The notes beneath the pieces were generated by a model. It worked only from the letters and a program-made list of their open reading frames with translations. It was not told where the DNA came from and did no database searches. A stretch of DNA of 64,000 bases from NCBI GenBank assembly GCA_947579665.1, contig OX388349.1:76636841-76700840 (forward strand), written 5' to 3'. Every line of letters begins with the position of its first letter. Within the stretch, counting starts at the first letter, position 1. Positions 35,590-47,200 of the stretch are shown in pieces. The position numbers and the translations under genes were made by a program. This DNA comes from Sympetrum striolatum. Lineage: Eukaryota; Arthropoda; Insecta; Odonata; Libellulidae.

Positions 35590-36258
35590 ATCTGATGTGG
35601 CCAACACATGAATTTCTCCATATTTATTGAAAACAGAAGCCTATGCCGGTATTATACATATAAATAACTAAAAAACAATGAGAGTTGCAGAAAAATGTTT
35701 CAGACAAAATTTGTAGTAAAATACATTATCTATAACTTTTTCATGTAATTTTATACACCTACATTGCATTCTGACAGAGATATGTATGAAAAACTTCCAT
35801 TTCCGGATAAACAACAACTTCCGGTTTACCATTATTCAAGAAAAACACCTAAACAATCAGTGGTACGAAAAAATGTTTCAAACAAAAGTTTTAGTAAAGT
35901 GCATTATCTATAACTTTTGTAGACAATTGTATATACCTGCATACATTGTATTCTGACAGAGATATTTAAGAAACGAAATTTTGTTCCGGATGAACCGCAA
36001 CTTCCGGTTAAGCGATATTCATCAAAAACTAATCAACTCTTAGCATTGTTAGAAAAATTCTAAATATGAATTTTGGAAATGATCGAATAATAACTTTTTA
36101 AGATAGAGCGTCCGCAAACGTTTTTACCACATGTTCATGTTCGGGAAAATAGCGAAAACGAACTCTATGGGCCCCAAAACATTTATTTCCGTTGAAATCT
36201 GGAGGTCGATTTTTTTTGCGAATGCAATAATTTCTCTATACTACGTATAGGGAGAAAG
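35590..36258 (-). repeat. Right arm of the foldback element
   Basis: Inverted copy of 33969-34663. It carries both tandem units, with the unit boundary at about 35826 and the outer boundary at about 36009. It ends outward in GGAGAAAG. Confidence 0.85.
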
Positions 36259-37286
36259 AAATAATAAGAAACAGACGTAATTTTACTATGCATGAAATAG
36301 AATAATTCGTTTGGAAAGGCGACATGAATTTAAAGATGAATGAAAATCCTTGAAATTGAAAGAAAATAAAATTTAAAATACATCTGAATGTATTTACAAC
36401 TCAGGCGAAAGATAAGGTGCTCCGTTTGTTAATTCAGATTTCTGGCTTTGAAAATCTGGTACTTCAAAATAACGTTTCGTTTCTACGTTTTGAAAAGTAT
36501 TGCAATTGACATATTGTCTCTCTATCAATATAATATTAATTTACTATTTTTCTTTTTATCATCATTTAAATATCGATTTTATTCGATACAATACGTAAAA
36601 AGCAATAAGATGTTACAGAAAGATAGTACCTCCTGGAAAGAATGCAATTTTCATACAGATAGAAGAGGAGCCTCGTCCTCCAGGAAGAGGAATCTTGATT
36701 AGCATTTGAGGTGATCAACAAGCGAAGGTAAAAAAAGGTGGAAGGAGATGAGTCTATTGAAAGGGATTGAGGTAGATGGAGAGAGGGATTGAGGTAAATG
36801 GAAAGAGACTTTTTTGAAGCTTATCGGAGCCCAGTCAACAAGTAAACTGCAGATAATTAGCGGGATATCTCAGAGAGATTAACCCTGGAGTCGGAATAAA
36901 GCTGGTGCTGCCGTTCTAACAGCTGATATTGGTTAGCATGTTAATCTCGGGCTTTAAGAAGTCATGAGATTCTGCGTGAACTCTCTCTTAATTGTTTGAT
37001 GAGATCTTCGGTTGCACGTTCACAGAGGGCACTGCGTTCGTCTCGGATCAAAGGTAAATTCCACCCTTTGCGTCTTCTTTCCTCACTCAACCGTTCAAGT
37101 TTCTCGGCTTGGTTACCAAAGTATATCCCAAGTGTGAGATCCTGTTTTCATCTCGAAATAATTAAACATGTCTGCTCCCGCAGTCTTTCTCGTCTGATTG
37201 AGGCGTTTATTTTCATTAGCCAACTTCTGTGCTTTTTAGGGCAAATTTTCCTTCTTCCTGAGCTAATTATCATGGAAGTTTTTTAA
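36259..37286. other. Mixed DNA upstream of the THAP-like frame
   Basis: AT-rich at first, then purine-rich from about 36660 to 36830. At 36960-37280 it becomes moderately GC-rich and contains several short plus-strand frames, none convincing. It could hold the promoter and 5' untranslated region of the THAP-like exon, but I see no TATA box. Confidence 0.45.
36760..36802 (+). repeat. Short tandem duplication, about 22 bp, two copies
   Basis: AGGGATTGAGGTAGATGGA is followed at once by a near copy with A in place of one G. It lies in a purine-rich tract and suggests replication slippage. Confidence 0.6.
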
Positions 37287-37363
37287 ATGGCTAAGAGATG
37301 CATCTGTTGTTTTGTCTTATCGAACTGTGAGAGAAATGAGCCCAAGCCTATTTGCTTCTACAG
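37287..37363 (+). CDS. THAP-like first coding exon (candidate)
   Basis: A possible first coding exon of a THAP zinc-finger protein, a DNA-binding domain found in animal regulators and in P-element-type transposases. An ATG in fair context (TTAAATGG) opens a frame starting MAKRC, with cysteines at residues 5, 7, 8 and 14, and ending PKPICFY plus two bases of an Arg/Lys/Ser codon. A donor, CAG|GTAATG, follows. THAP domains start with Met, a basic residue and C-x2-4-C, and reach F-[HY]-[RK]-F-P after about 20 residues. Human THAP1 has its first intron in phase 2 in the codon just before that FP, exactly the phase and place seen here. Stops follow at once if the intron is not removed. I did not find the rest of the domain (the Trp, the C-x2-H pair, AVPT) with confidence. 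A pseudogene fragment or chance is possible. Confidence 0.3.
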
Positions 37364-40300
37364 GTAATGACTTGTAGAGATTTTCAGAAAAATTATTCAC
37401 TCGTATCAGAATTTAATGTGTGACTAAAGTGACTAGAGTGACTAAATTATCCAGCAATAGTATCTCTTAGAATATTTAATTTCATAAACTTAGTGCGAGG
37501 ATATTTACAACGCTCATTTTTCGCTCGCTCAGTCAGTTTATCTATGACTCGTCTGAGTTAACGGAAATTAATACAAACTGGTTATAACATTGTACAAGTA
37601 TGTAATATTAGTACTTATAATGGCTGAGACAAGAAATATTTATTCTGAGTTCTCTTTGGCTTAACGAAAGAAGAAAAAAATTCAGCTCACTCAGGAAGAA
37701 TACAAATAATCATTTTCGTTCTATTGTTTACCGCATTAGCTAAAGAACTTTGCAAACGTGAGCATGATTGTTACTGTTGTAGTAAGAATTGAATTTTCAA
37801 AACACATTTTCTTGATATTAAAATACGATATTAAGACGTATTGTGTTTGTAAGGATATTTAGAAAAAAAAACACTAGTGCTTTAAAGGCAGCTCGAGGTA
37901 TTGAGGTTATTTTTTTTTCGAAAAGGTTTTTGCTTTGACTTTCAAGAGTTGAATTAGGTATTTTCTTAACTTTTTTGGAAAGATATACTATTTTCGAACC
38001 GGTACTGGCGCGTTTTATGCTGGTGTAAATTCTTTGGCACAATTCTTCATTAAATGAATGAATGAATGATTGTATTGTTATTACAATTTTTAACTTATAC
38101 AAAATCGAGGTAAAGGTATTATAATATACTTTCTACTTATGAATATAAATTGTTTACTACAAGCAAAGGTACATACTTTCGGTCATGATATGAAGTGCGT
38201 AATTTATAGCTTACAAGCTTCAGTATGTTTGAATTGAATTATCGAATTCCGTCTAAATCATACACTTTGGAGGTTGTCTTAAAAAACTGTTACCACGACC
38301 TACTTTATACAGCCATACTTTAATATACGAAATTATAAAATACGTTCAAATAACCGGTAACTTTGAAGCCATTTTCTGTTATATAGAGAGGAAATCAACG
38401 GAAGCTGCGGTTATACGAAAAAAAAAAAATCTGATGAAGAATCCGATGTAGCAAAACCGCTTCTTATCCGAAAGCTCCGGATGACGTAGGCTGTTTTAAC
38501 TCGTGAGATTATCTCGTATCACAATATTTGGAGATCAGTGAACACACAGAGAGAACGAATGAACTCATCTCTCTCCGCCCTTCGCTCCCACGCCTTCGCC
38601 TCACTTCCTTTCAGGTGTACTTTTCAAAGCGGAATGCAGAGACCAAAAAGTGCTGATTATTCTTTTCTATTTCCAACGCCTTATAGACTGTTCGACTAGT
38701 GTAACGTGAGCAGAAGTACGCCTAGCAAAATAGTACACTCATCTCTGAGAAAAAATGAGTAAAGGAATGCATTAGCAGTAACTGAAGGTGAACTTAGACG
38801 TTGTTCTTCGGTAATATTTTCCTTCTACTCTGACCTCCTTGGGGAAACTGACAAATCTGGGTCAGCATCTACTCACCTTTCGTGATTAACTGTTAGAATT
38901 ATACTTATTTAAAGAATGACGTACTCAGAATTGATTTTTTGGCCTCATTCTATGTAGAAACAAAGCAAAAATTTGCTACACTACGCAAATAAAAAATTGA
39001 CCTTTTTCTTACCAAAGAGGATCATCATACCTGTTTTACTATGTTTTAGATATTATTATGGTGTATTAAAAAATCCCCACCTATTTATGAAAAGTTTTTT
39101 ATCTAAGCACGGATCGATTCCAGATTTTTCGATTCCGAACCCGATACCGATTCCTGTGTTATCGATTCTCGATTCTTAAAATAAACATTTTGGAGAATTT
39201 TTTTGGAGAATTATTCATTATGGTGCTTTGGTCACTATATATATAAAGCGAATATTGAAGGACAAAGGTGATCAAGTAGTACAAACTAAATCGCTAAAAA
39301 TGGTACTGCCACATTAAATATCGGATATTTGCAGTGAGTCGCATTTGTATTTAGCTTCTTCCCTTTTTTCTTCCTCGTAAATCCTTTCTCATTTATTTCT
39401 ACTTTCACTCTCTTTTCCAAGTCCTTCCGATTCATCGACTTTTTGCGGAAAAATCGGATTCCTTTTCAAACGGCGATTTCTCCATTTTTTGCTTCAAGTG
39501 AGCGCGAAACACATATCGGCTCAAATTATCTCCACACACTTAACAGAAGCCAATGGAGCGATTCCTTTTTCGTCCGTTTTCCATTCGACCGATAATAGGA
39601 TGTATTCCTTACGGCAATTTGAGCTCTTTTAAGCGCTTTCAGCAAATACTCTCGTTAAAAAATTGCGCCGTTAGCTATGGTAGATTCTCCTATTTATAAA
39701 AAGAAAAAACGGCCTTGCTCTCAGCCATACTATCAAATCAAATTAAAGATTAAAATAAAGACAATTATGTGCAATAACAAATCAAAAAACAATTTAAACC
39801 ACATTTATATGAAATATTCGGCATGACATAAATAAAAACAAAGGGCATTTGATTTTGACATTTTAATTTCTCCACTCGTTGAATTTATTTTACGGAACAA
39901 TTACTCCTTTCATTAGCGGATAAGAGAGAATGATACTTTATGTCATTTGCTTTCCTTTGACTCCCTTTTTGCTCTTCAATTATTTACCCCCCGAGTATCG
40001 CTCTCCCGTTTGTCAACGCCTTCGGATAAATGTAAAGGAAATTCGTTATTCTTTCGGACTCTTGCAATACATCACTTGCTTCTCTTTGTAACTTATGGTT
40101 TCGTGAGGTGTGAAAACACGAATTCCGTGCCTTTCTCGGCTCTAATTTTTCAAAGCGAGTGCAGGGAATTGTCCATCTTGACTGACGAAAGAAGAATGTT
40201 ATTCTTCCCGCCGTTCCACATTTTGGACCTGAGGTCGCTTTTTTCACAAAGACGTGGTTTTTTTACGAACACTCCATTAGGTCACATCCATCTCTCCTAG

Positions 40301-41559
40301 GTTTTTTTTACTTTTCCGTTTCAATCGCGAATCTCTTTCATTTCGTGAGAAACGTCTGTTTTGATTTATTTCGCAAATCTCTTTGAAAACTGTGCTATTT
40401 TCGCTCCTTTAAATTCTCACGAGACGTAGCGTGTCGGTGTATAACAAGATGAATTATTTCATATATTTTATGACCGCGTTCTTGGTTTTCAAGTTTTTGT
40501 CTCTCCTATTTGCTGTCCGCATTCATCTGCTTTAAGGGTTTGAAACAGAGACGGTTTTGATTTAGAAAAATGAGTTCTACCACTGATTCGGAGGACAGGA
40601 AAATCATTGAATCAAGATATTCGAAGTAGTTGTATAAAAAACGAATCACATTAATGTTTCTCTGATTTTATCCACCAGTATTTTTACCCAGAAAAACCCC
40701 TCTTTTTAAATGCGCAAATATCAAGAAAGAATCTTGCTATTAATTTCCCTGCTTTCGTATTTTGTATTTAGAATAACATTAGCTTTACCGCATGGTAAAT
40801 AAGTTGAAAAGCACCCTACACAATTAAAATTAAATCACTCTATTTGGGTTCTTTTCAAGTCATACCTATTATTCTCTATATTTAGATGACCCATAAAAAT
40901 TATATGATTGTCATGATATGTTTCCTAGGCATCTATTTTCTTCTTATAGAAAGAAGAATATTAAATAAATAATACACTTGAGCATTAACTGAGTTTATAA
41001 TTTATAAATTTACACTGAGATAATGCGGAGTATGTTATATTTAAAAACATGTACACAGCCTTTCACTCAAAAACATAAACACCTCTAAATTGCTGTCCAT
41101 TATTGAATAGAATCAGCTCAATTTATCTAAGTTCATCCGTTGACTGAATCCCAGATAAAATTCATTAATAGAACGTTCTTCTCTCCATTAATATCCATCA
41201 CTACTTAGTATTTCATTTTATGGAGTACGAGTATTTAAAGAAGGCACGCGGGAAATAAATCTATAAAACAGAGAAATTCAAGAGAACGGCTATCCGATGA
41301 AACAAGTCGTTGGTGTGCAATTTGATACCTTTAAATACGTTTCTTTGATTTTCTCCTCTGAGCGTAGTCTAAATGCAAGGTCTGAATCGTGATCCTCAGT
41401 GTCATCATTCATTCCTTCGCCTATTTCAGAATTTTCAAACTGGCTCCAAAACAGTTTTGTTTCCCTATGTTTTGCAGTGGATATTTACGGACATAGAGCA
41501 ATTCCAGTCCAAGGAAGTGAAATAAAACAAACTGCGAATAATCAACATTTGCTTGAAAA
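37364..41559. other. AT-rich DNA; no second THAP exon found
   Basis: I looked for an exon continuing the THAP-like frame and found none that fits. GC-richer patches lie at 38480-38660 and 39940-40300. A good plus-strand acceptor at about 38614 (CTTCCTTTCAG) opens a frame that does not resemble THAP. The rest is AT-rich. Confidence 0.5.
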
Positions 41560-41805
41560 ATGGCGTCATCAACCGCAATAAGCTCTCCAAAAGCGCTAAA
41601 TCCTTTCTCCTTTTTGTCGCACATTTCAGCGAAAGATTTCAATGGCAATGGAATGGATGATATGGAGAAATCCGCAAAAGGTGAATGTCCTCCGGCATTT
41701 CTTCCATGCGATCCGAGCCCTTCACATTCTCTCACCTTGGGGACCGCTTTTCCATTAAATGGCTCGAATGTGGACGGAGGAAAAATTAATCCTCCGACGG
41801 TGTGA
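41560..41805 (+). CDS. Open frame with good start context, unknown (weak)
   Basis: An 81-codon plus-strand frame that starts at an ATG in strong context (GAAAAATGG). It begins MASSTAISSPKALNPFSFLS and stays hydrophilic. A usable donor (AAAAG|GTGAAT) at 41681 could end a first exon after codon 40, in phase 1. The complementary strand is also open for about 125 codons (upper end near 41800, stop at 41421) and has its own near-ideal donor, CCCCAAG|GTGAGA, at 41736. So the strand is undecided. Nothing matches a family I know. The N-terminus recalls short motifs of some homeobox proteins, but the resemblance is too slight to use. Confidence 0.2.
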   Translation: MASSTAISSPKALNPFSFLSHISAKDFNGNGMDDMEKSAKGECPPAFLPCDPSPSHSLTLGTAFPLNGSNVDGGKINPPTV

Positions 41806-43869
41806 TGAGGGAGTAGGAATGATGGGAGAGTTGCACCAAAAAAGAGCGCAAGTTATTATTGTATACAAAGTATGATAGTACCATATCGAGACATTCTCTC
41901 TTTGTATTCCTTATCGCATGACAAAGTAACTTGGTACGAGTTACTGGACTTTATATTGTAATCGAATATTCAATTGCCTCATATCATGAAAACTATGTAT
42001 TATGCATTATCATATTGTGGAAAAAATACTTACTATAATTATTTTAACGATTAAGGCATGTTCTCAATTTTTAATGGAAAGTAAGGCAGTAACCAATATT
42101 GGCAATAAAGATTACATGTGTAGCTGTAAACCACTATACCATGACATTATCATCATATCATCTTACTTGTTAGTTAGGAATTTACGGTCCATTAAATTAT
42201 CAGCATAACATTGACAGATTTAACTATCTATAAAATATCCTTTGCATATTGCTTCAAGAGTTGAATCTATTTACTGAGAAGGCGAGTTTAGGTATTATAC
42301 TTTTCAGAGAATAATCTTACTCGATTCTTCCAGATTTCCTTGCGTTTTTCCATGGATAAGGGCTTATCTTATCGGTGATAAGTGAAAACGCAGATCGTCG
42401 ATTGTTTCGTGGGGCACGTCGGAAGGAGCACATTGCTGGCATTACGCCAACCTACACATGCACAATTGCTTTCATATCTGACAATGCCCCAATACCGCCC
42501 ACTAATCTCCCAAAGATTTGCCCGCCTCCGACAAACAATGGAGAAGCTTTCTTTTTGCTGAGGAAACGTACGTTTCATTATTTTGGGCGCTTTGTGATCC
42601 ACATTTATTCCACAGCTGAATATTTAGCGAGGAAGCTTCATCGCGGAGTCTGTCAGCACTCGTTGCGAGAGATGTCACGTTGAATTCCCTGAGAAAATGC
42701 GTGATTACCGAGAAGAGAGATGGAAAAACGAAACGACTAATACACCCTCTGCATGCAAAGGTAATAGTATCCCCCGAAATGTCTAGATACGTAAACATGC
42801 AATGCAGGAACAGATATGATATTTACTCAATATATGGATTTGTAATCGGAGATTTAGGAGCGGTACATACGTATACCATTACCATTTAGACTAGATATTT
42901 ACTAATTTACTAGCAGCCTCGACGAAGGAAATGTTTTTCCCATCTGGTTTAAAATAGAGGGAGATTTTTATTTACTGTGTATTCCACGGATTTCATAATA
43001 TAAGCAAGTCATTGGATTCTGCAGAGTACTATCATTCATTCTGGCCAACCCTTACTAATTGAAGTATCGCATAGGTTTATTTTGCTGTAAGCTCGTGGAA
43101 GATTTCTTTTTACAGCAATTTCGCTTAGCAAGGAAAGTTAATGTGAGTTAATCCATTCCTCAGCTACATAAGTATACCTCATTAATTTATCGAAGTTTTT
43201 AGTATCAATTTGTGGTTAACATAAAGATACCTCCCCAAAAAGACTAAGACTAAGTTCTTTGTAAATAAATAGGATCTTTCTTCGTTAAAAATTTGTTAAA
43301 TAATTCAAAATTTTCCATTATTAATAGACATACGTTTTTTTGCGAGACGTTACCGACAAGAAGTGTAACTGTCCTTTCCGGTCGCTCAGGCACTCAAAGA
43401 ATTAATTATCTTGTTTTACATGCACCGTTTTTGTTTTGCACGTTTGAGTATAATATATTCTAATAATTATTGTTGTCGAAACCAAGAAGATATCCAAAAG
43501 ATTAATGTACAAAAGAGCACATCGCTCTGATGCAAGATCATCAAATGCTTCGCAAATTGGCACATGGTCTCTAATCGGTTAAATAATAATAATTGTTTAC
43601 TTAATTAGACGATTCGAATCGTAAATACCAAGTTACCACCTTCCCCGAATCAATCTTATTAGATGCCTATTTAATCAAAGCTTCTTTTAATATACTGCGT
43701 ATTTTGAGAGAGGTCTAAAGGTTTTAAAAATAACATTGGTTGTGTAAATCACTTATCACTAGCGCTGTGATTTAATGTGGTTGCTCATTTTATGATTGAA
43801 TAAGAGCACTTCCTCTTTAGTGAAATGTCGTATTGCAGACTTTTATTAATAATTCAGTCAGGTTTATCA
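41806..43869. other. AT-rich DNA with an open island at 42.37-42.8 kb
   Basis: At 42369-42798 both strands carry 70-100 codon frames in a GC-richer patch. The plus strand has an acceptor at 42336 (TTCTTCCAG) followed by ATTTCC. That would give Phe-Pro after the THAP-like exon, but the frame closes after about 16 codons and does not look like THAP. No other feature is seen. Confidence 0.5.
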
Positions 43870-44250
43870 TGATCATTTAAATCCCGGATGTGACGTCATC
43901 CCAAGTTTTCCATCGGAGCGAAAAAGGAAGGATTTGATTGGCCCTCGTAGTGCGGCTCTTTTTCTCACCACCAATGTGTGCCCCGTTATGTGTGCAGCAT
44001 TACGCTTTAAATGTGTGCGGTGGAGAGGGCCTCTGCGGTGCCCACGGTTGATCCTCAATTGTTTATTGTTTGTTCGTAGCGCTGCAAGGGAAGTGACGTC
44101 AATATTGGTCTTCGACCTGATTGGCTCAACCCATGTTTCGGGGGAGATTGGTTATTCGATTGTAAAGGCCGTGTATTTTTATTTATTTACTCTTTTATTT
44201 CCCCTGTATTATGCATGCTTCGTTTGCTCAAGACCAATGATTTATTAGGA
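43870..44250. promoter_or_regulatory. CRE/CCAAT-rich promoter-like block
   Basis: Two perfect CRE octamers, TGACGTCA, lie 203 bp apart at 43891-43898 and 44094-44101. CCAAT boxes in either orientation lie at 43937-43941, 43971-43975, 44104-44108, 44120-44124, 44147-44151 and 44234-44238. The block is GC- and CpG-richer than its surroundings. CREB/ATF and NF-Y sites occur together in many animal promoters, and NF-Y sites are typically repeated like this. I see no TATA box and no clear gene start on either side, so direction is unknown. It could be a promoter, possibly bidirectional, or an enhancer. Confidence 0.4.
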
Positions 44251-47200
44251 TCGTTTTAAGTGGGTTACACGCGGCGTTGACTTTATAGCAGGACGATCTG
44301 ACCGCCCTCGAAGAGTCTCGTAATTTTTCTGCCTCGAAATCGCTTCATTCAATACGGAAATGTGATTTTCAAAACGGTAAGGATTTGATGAGAGAATTGA
44401 AATTCACGGAACGCTGGGTCGTATTTTGGAGAGGAAGACGAGTTTCCGTAGCATAAATTTAATGCGGTCGTTTGAGCTTTTTGTCCCGAGCTACTCGAAA
44501 TATTCGAATAAATTTTGTTTAATTGATATGACATGATTCTAACCAAGCTATATTTGTGCCGGAAATTCTGCTTTTTTCCAGTTCGCGATTTGTATGAGAA
44601 AATTCAAATCCAAACTGAGCAGGTACTATTTAGATGCATTTTGAAGTATATGCATTTAATTATGTGGCATTTAGTTTCCTCTTCCCTCCATTTCCTGGCA
44701 TTCGTAAGGTTGTCAAGTAAACTCTTTTCTAAATTCGTATTCCTTTCCATTCTGTGGAGGAAGAAGACCTGAATGAAATTTTTATGGAGACCTTTTATTT
44801 TAATATCCAAAAAGAAATTGAGTGAATCTAGTACAGTGCATTTGAGTATGTATCCGGAAAGTCAAATATATAGGTAAATAGTGAATCCTGAATGTAATAT
44901 TGTATAATCTAATCTTATTTCGTTTGATCTGATTTAGCGTAATTCGTTCATTATCTATTAACGTATGCCATGATAACTGTAAGAACTTTGCACGCTCACC
45001 ATTTTAAAGTTTAATTATTTTATTTATTTTCTAATTGCATTACATTTATTCAGTTTGTTATTATGTTTATCCGCAGTTTTTTATTATATTAACTGATTGG
45101 ACGAAACACATCATTATAATTAGGATTATTAAAAAAATTAGGATCCACACTGATTGTTTTATGAGATGTTTTCTAAACAAGGACCAAACATAGAGAGAGC
45201 AAGAGATGAGTATGTCGACATCGAAGGTCCACATCATTCCCCACTACTCCGAATCCCAAACAATTTAACGTTAGTACGCAATCCTAACTCTGTTGGTTGC
45301 ACTCCTAAAAAGCGTCTCAAAATAGCGAAACCAGCAATTTCGTGCTTGCTGTTTTGATTTCTGCTCGTCAGTGCCAATCGCTCATCCAATGTACCCTTTG
45401 GTACGCGCAGTCGATGTCAGTCATTTAATATCACCTGCCTCTCTGATAAATTTACGATAATTTTAGACGAATTTCTGCTTAAAAGCAGCATAATTGAAAT
45501 AAGCTCTTGTCCATTTAGGAAGGCACGTATTCCGGCAGATTTACAGCTCGATTCGTTCAATTTAAATTCGACATACTCTCCTCGTAAAAATATGAGTCCA
45601 CAGCATCGATGTCATTTTGAAAACTCTTGATTCTGAAAGTACTTCATGTTCTCGAACAGCGCACTCTCCCTCGGGGTCCGTGCATTCGATGCGACCCGCA
45701 TATCGAGACATTGCACGGAAATGAAACTCGCAAATATTGGCAGAGACGGGCGTTGTGGCGGATTCATCGATTTCCTTGGCCAATTAACTAAAATCAAACA
45801 TTGCATACAAATTGACGACCGTAATAAACAGCAGGAGCGTGGGAAGCCTTTGATACGGGTCGCAAAAATGGATTGATCGATGAGGGGAATTCGCTCGTGT
45901 ATCCGTTGTAAGGTGAATGTTCTCGCCCACGTAAAATACATCGCCGTAATCTTAAACAGAATTGACTTAAAGGGTGTTAATTACCCCAAATAATTATTTA
46001 TCTAAAAATGTATACACTCGTAATGATCCGATGATGATCGTAGTGAAATGAACGTTCACTTGAAGCAGTATTCAAAGTTATGCTAATTAGTGAGGATTAA
46101 TTAGAAGAACGGTATTTTAAAACGGATAGTGGCTTATCGAAATACGTCATTTTGGTATTCGCTATATCTTAGCAATGGATGCGACGCCACGATGAGCATG
46201 GTGAAGAAAACTACGCAATTTTCATACTATTAACCAAATAAATTTGCTTCTTGTTGAAGTTCAAGTGGGAATGAATGCTCGGACATCTCATTCGAGAGGC
46301 TGTATCTCTAAAGTCTGTACTATGAGCCAAATGGATGATTTAAAAGTCATTCGCGTAATGTCTCCAGACCGTTTGGATGAAATTCCTTGCTCAAAAAAAC
46401 CTTTAAACTGTTCGGATAAAACTTTTAAGGATTCCATGAATGATTGTTTATCATTTGAATATTCTTGTGCCAATGACTAGCATTCATTGTCATAAGTAGA
46501 CCGAAAATCATCTGATTTTGAAAAAGCTTTCTCATCAGCCTTCTCGACTGAAAACGCTGAATGATTAGATCAGCAACTGCTGATTGTAATCGAGTGACTT
46601 CGTAAAACAGCACATTTAACGTGGGAGTGGGTTCCAATGTATTTTTAATGAATCCCACGTCCGCGGGAAATATTTGGAGCTTCGATGTGCAACATTAAAA
46701 TGAGATCGCTTGGTTGTTTATTCGCTTCAAAAAGTAAATAAAATGGTTCGCTCTTTGCCATGACAACACTCTTTTGTTGACCGTTTGATGAATTATAACA
46801 GGAGGCTGGTTAATCGGCTGCGGTATTGAGCGGATGTTTGCATTTCTCGTGAAAAAATCATTTTCCGGCGATCAAACGAATGTTTTCTCTTCTTAAGACT
46901 TCAAAGGGTCGCAATGTGTATCCGATACATAATTTTCACTCGAAATCAAAGGTCTGCTTTTTCATGCGAATGAAATTTTAATTTTTAAATTCGCTCCTGT
47001 CCGAATTTTATTTTTTCGACGAAAAAGGGGAATTCGTAATGAATGGGGTTACGGTTTAGATCGTTTGGAGAATAACATCGGGCCTTTGTCGTTTTCGTCT
47101 GATTTAATAGTAGATGCAATTACGTGGATAATTACTATGAGTCTACAACCTAATTTTTATAGTCCTAAAACCGGTTCTAAGACAAACTAATTCTTTATTC

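Larger units (their letters stand above)
33969..36258. mobile_element. Large foldback element, about 2.3 kb
   Basis: Two long inverted arms, 33969-34663 and 35590-36258, surround a 926-bp centre. Most bases of the arms match by eye, with small indels. The outermost bases (CTTTCTCC...TATACGTAGTATAGAGAAAG) are themselves a small palindrome in each arm. Each arm holds two tandem units of about 180 bases. The centre is GC-richer, partly purine-rich, and has a coding-like frame at 34827-35183. I found no transposase and no clear target-site duplication. Foldback/TIR-type transposons with internal subrepeats in their arms are known, and this fits that description. A local inverted duplication is the alternative. 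If transcribed through, it would form a long hairpin RNA that could feed small-RNA silencing. Confidence 0.75.

Noticed and set aside
42336..42390. Acceptor that would add Phe-Pro after the THAP-like exon in the right phase
   Set aside because: After Phe-Pro the residues do not resemble a THAP domain and the frame stops within about 16 codons.
46288..46658. Overlapping minus-strand frames in different phases that could be a frameshifted gene remnant
   Set aside because: Neither piece matches any protein family I know, so a broken gene cannot be claimed.
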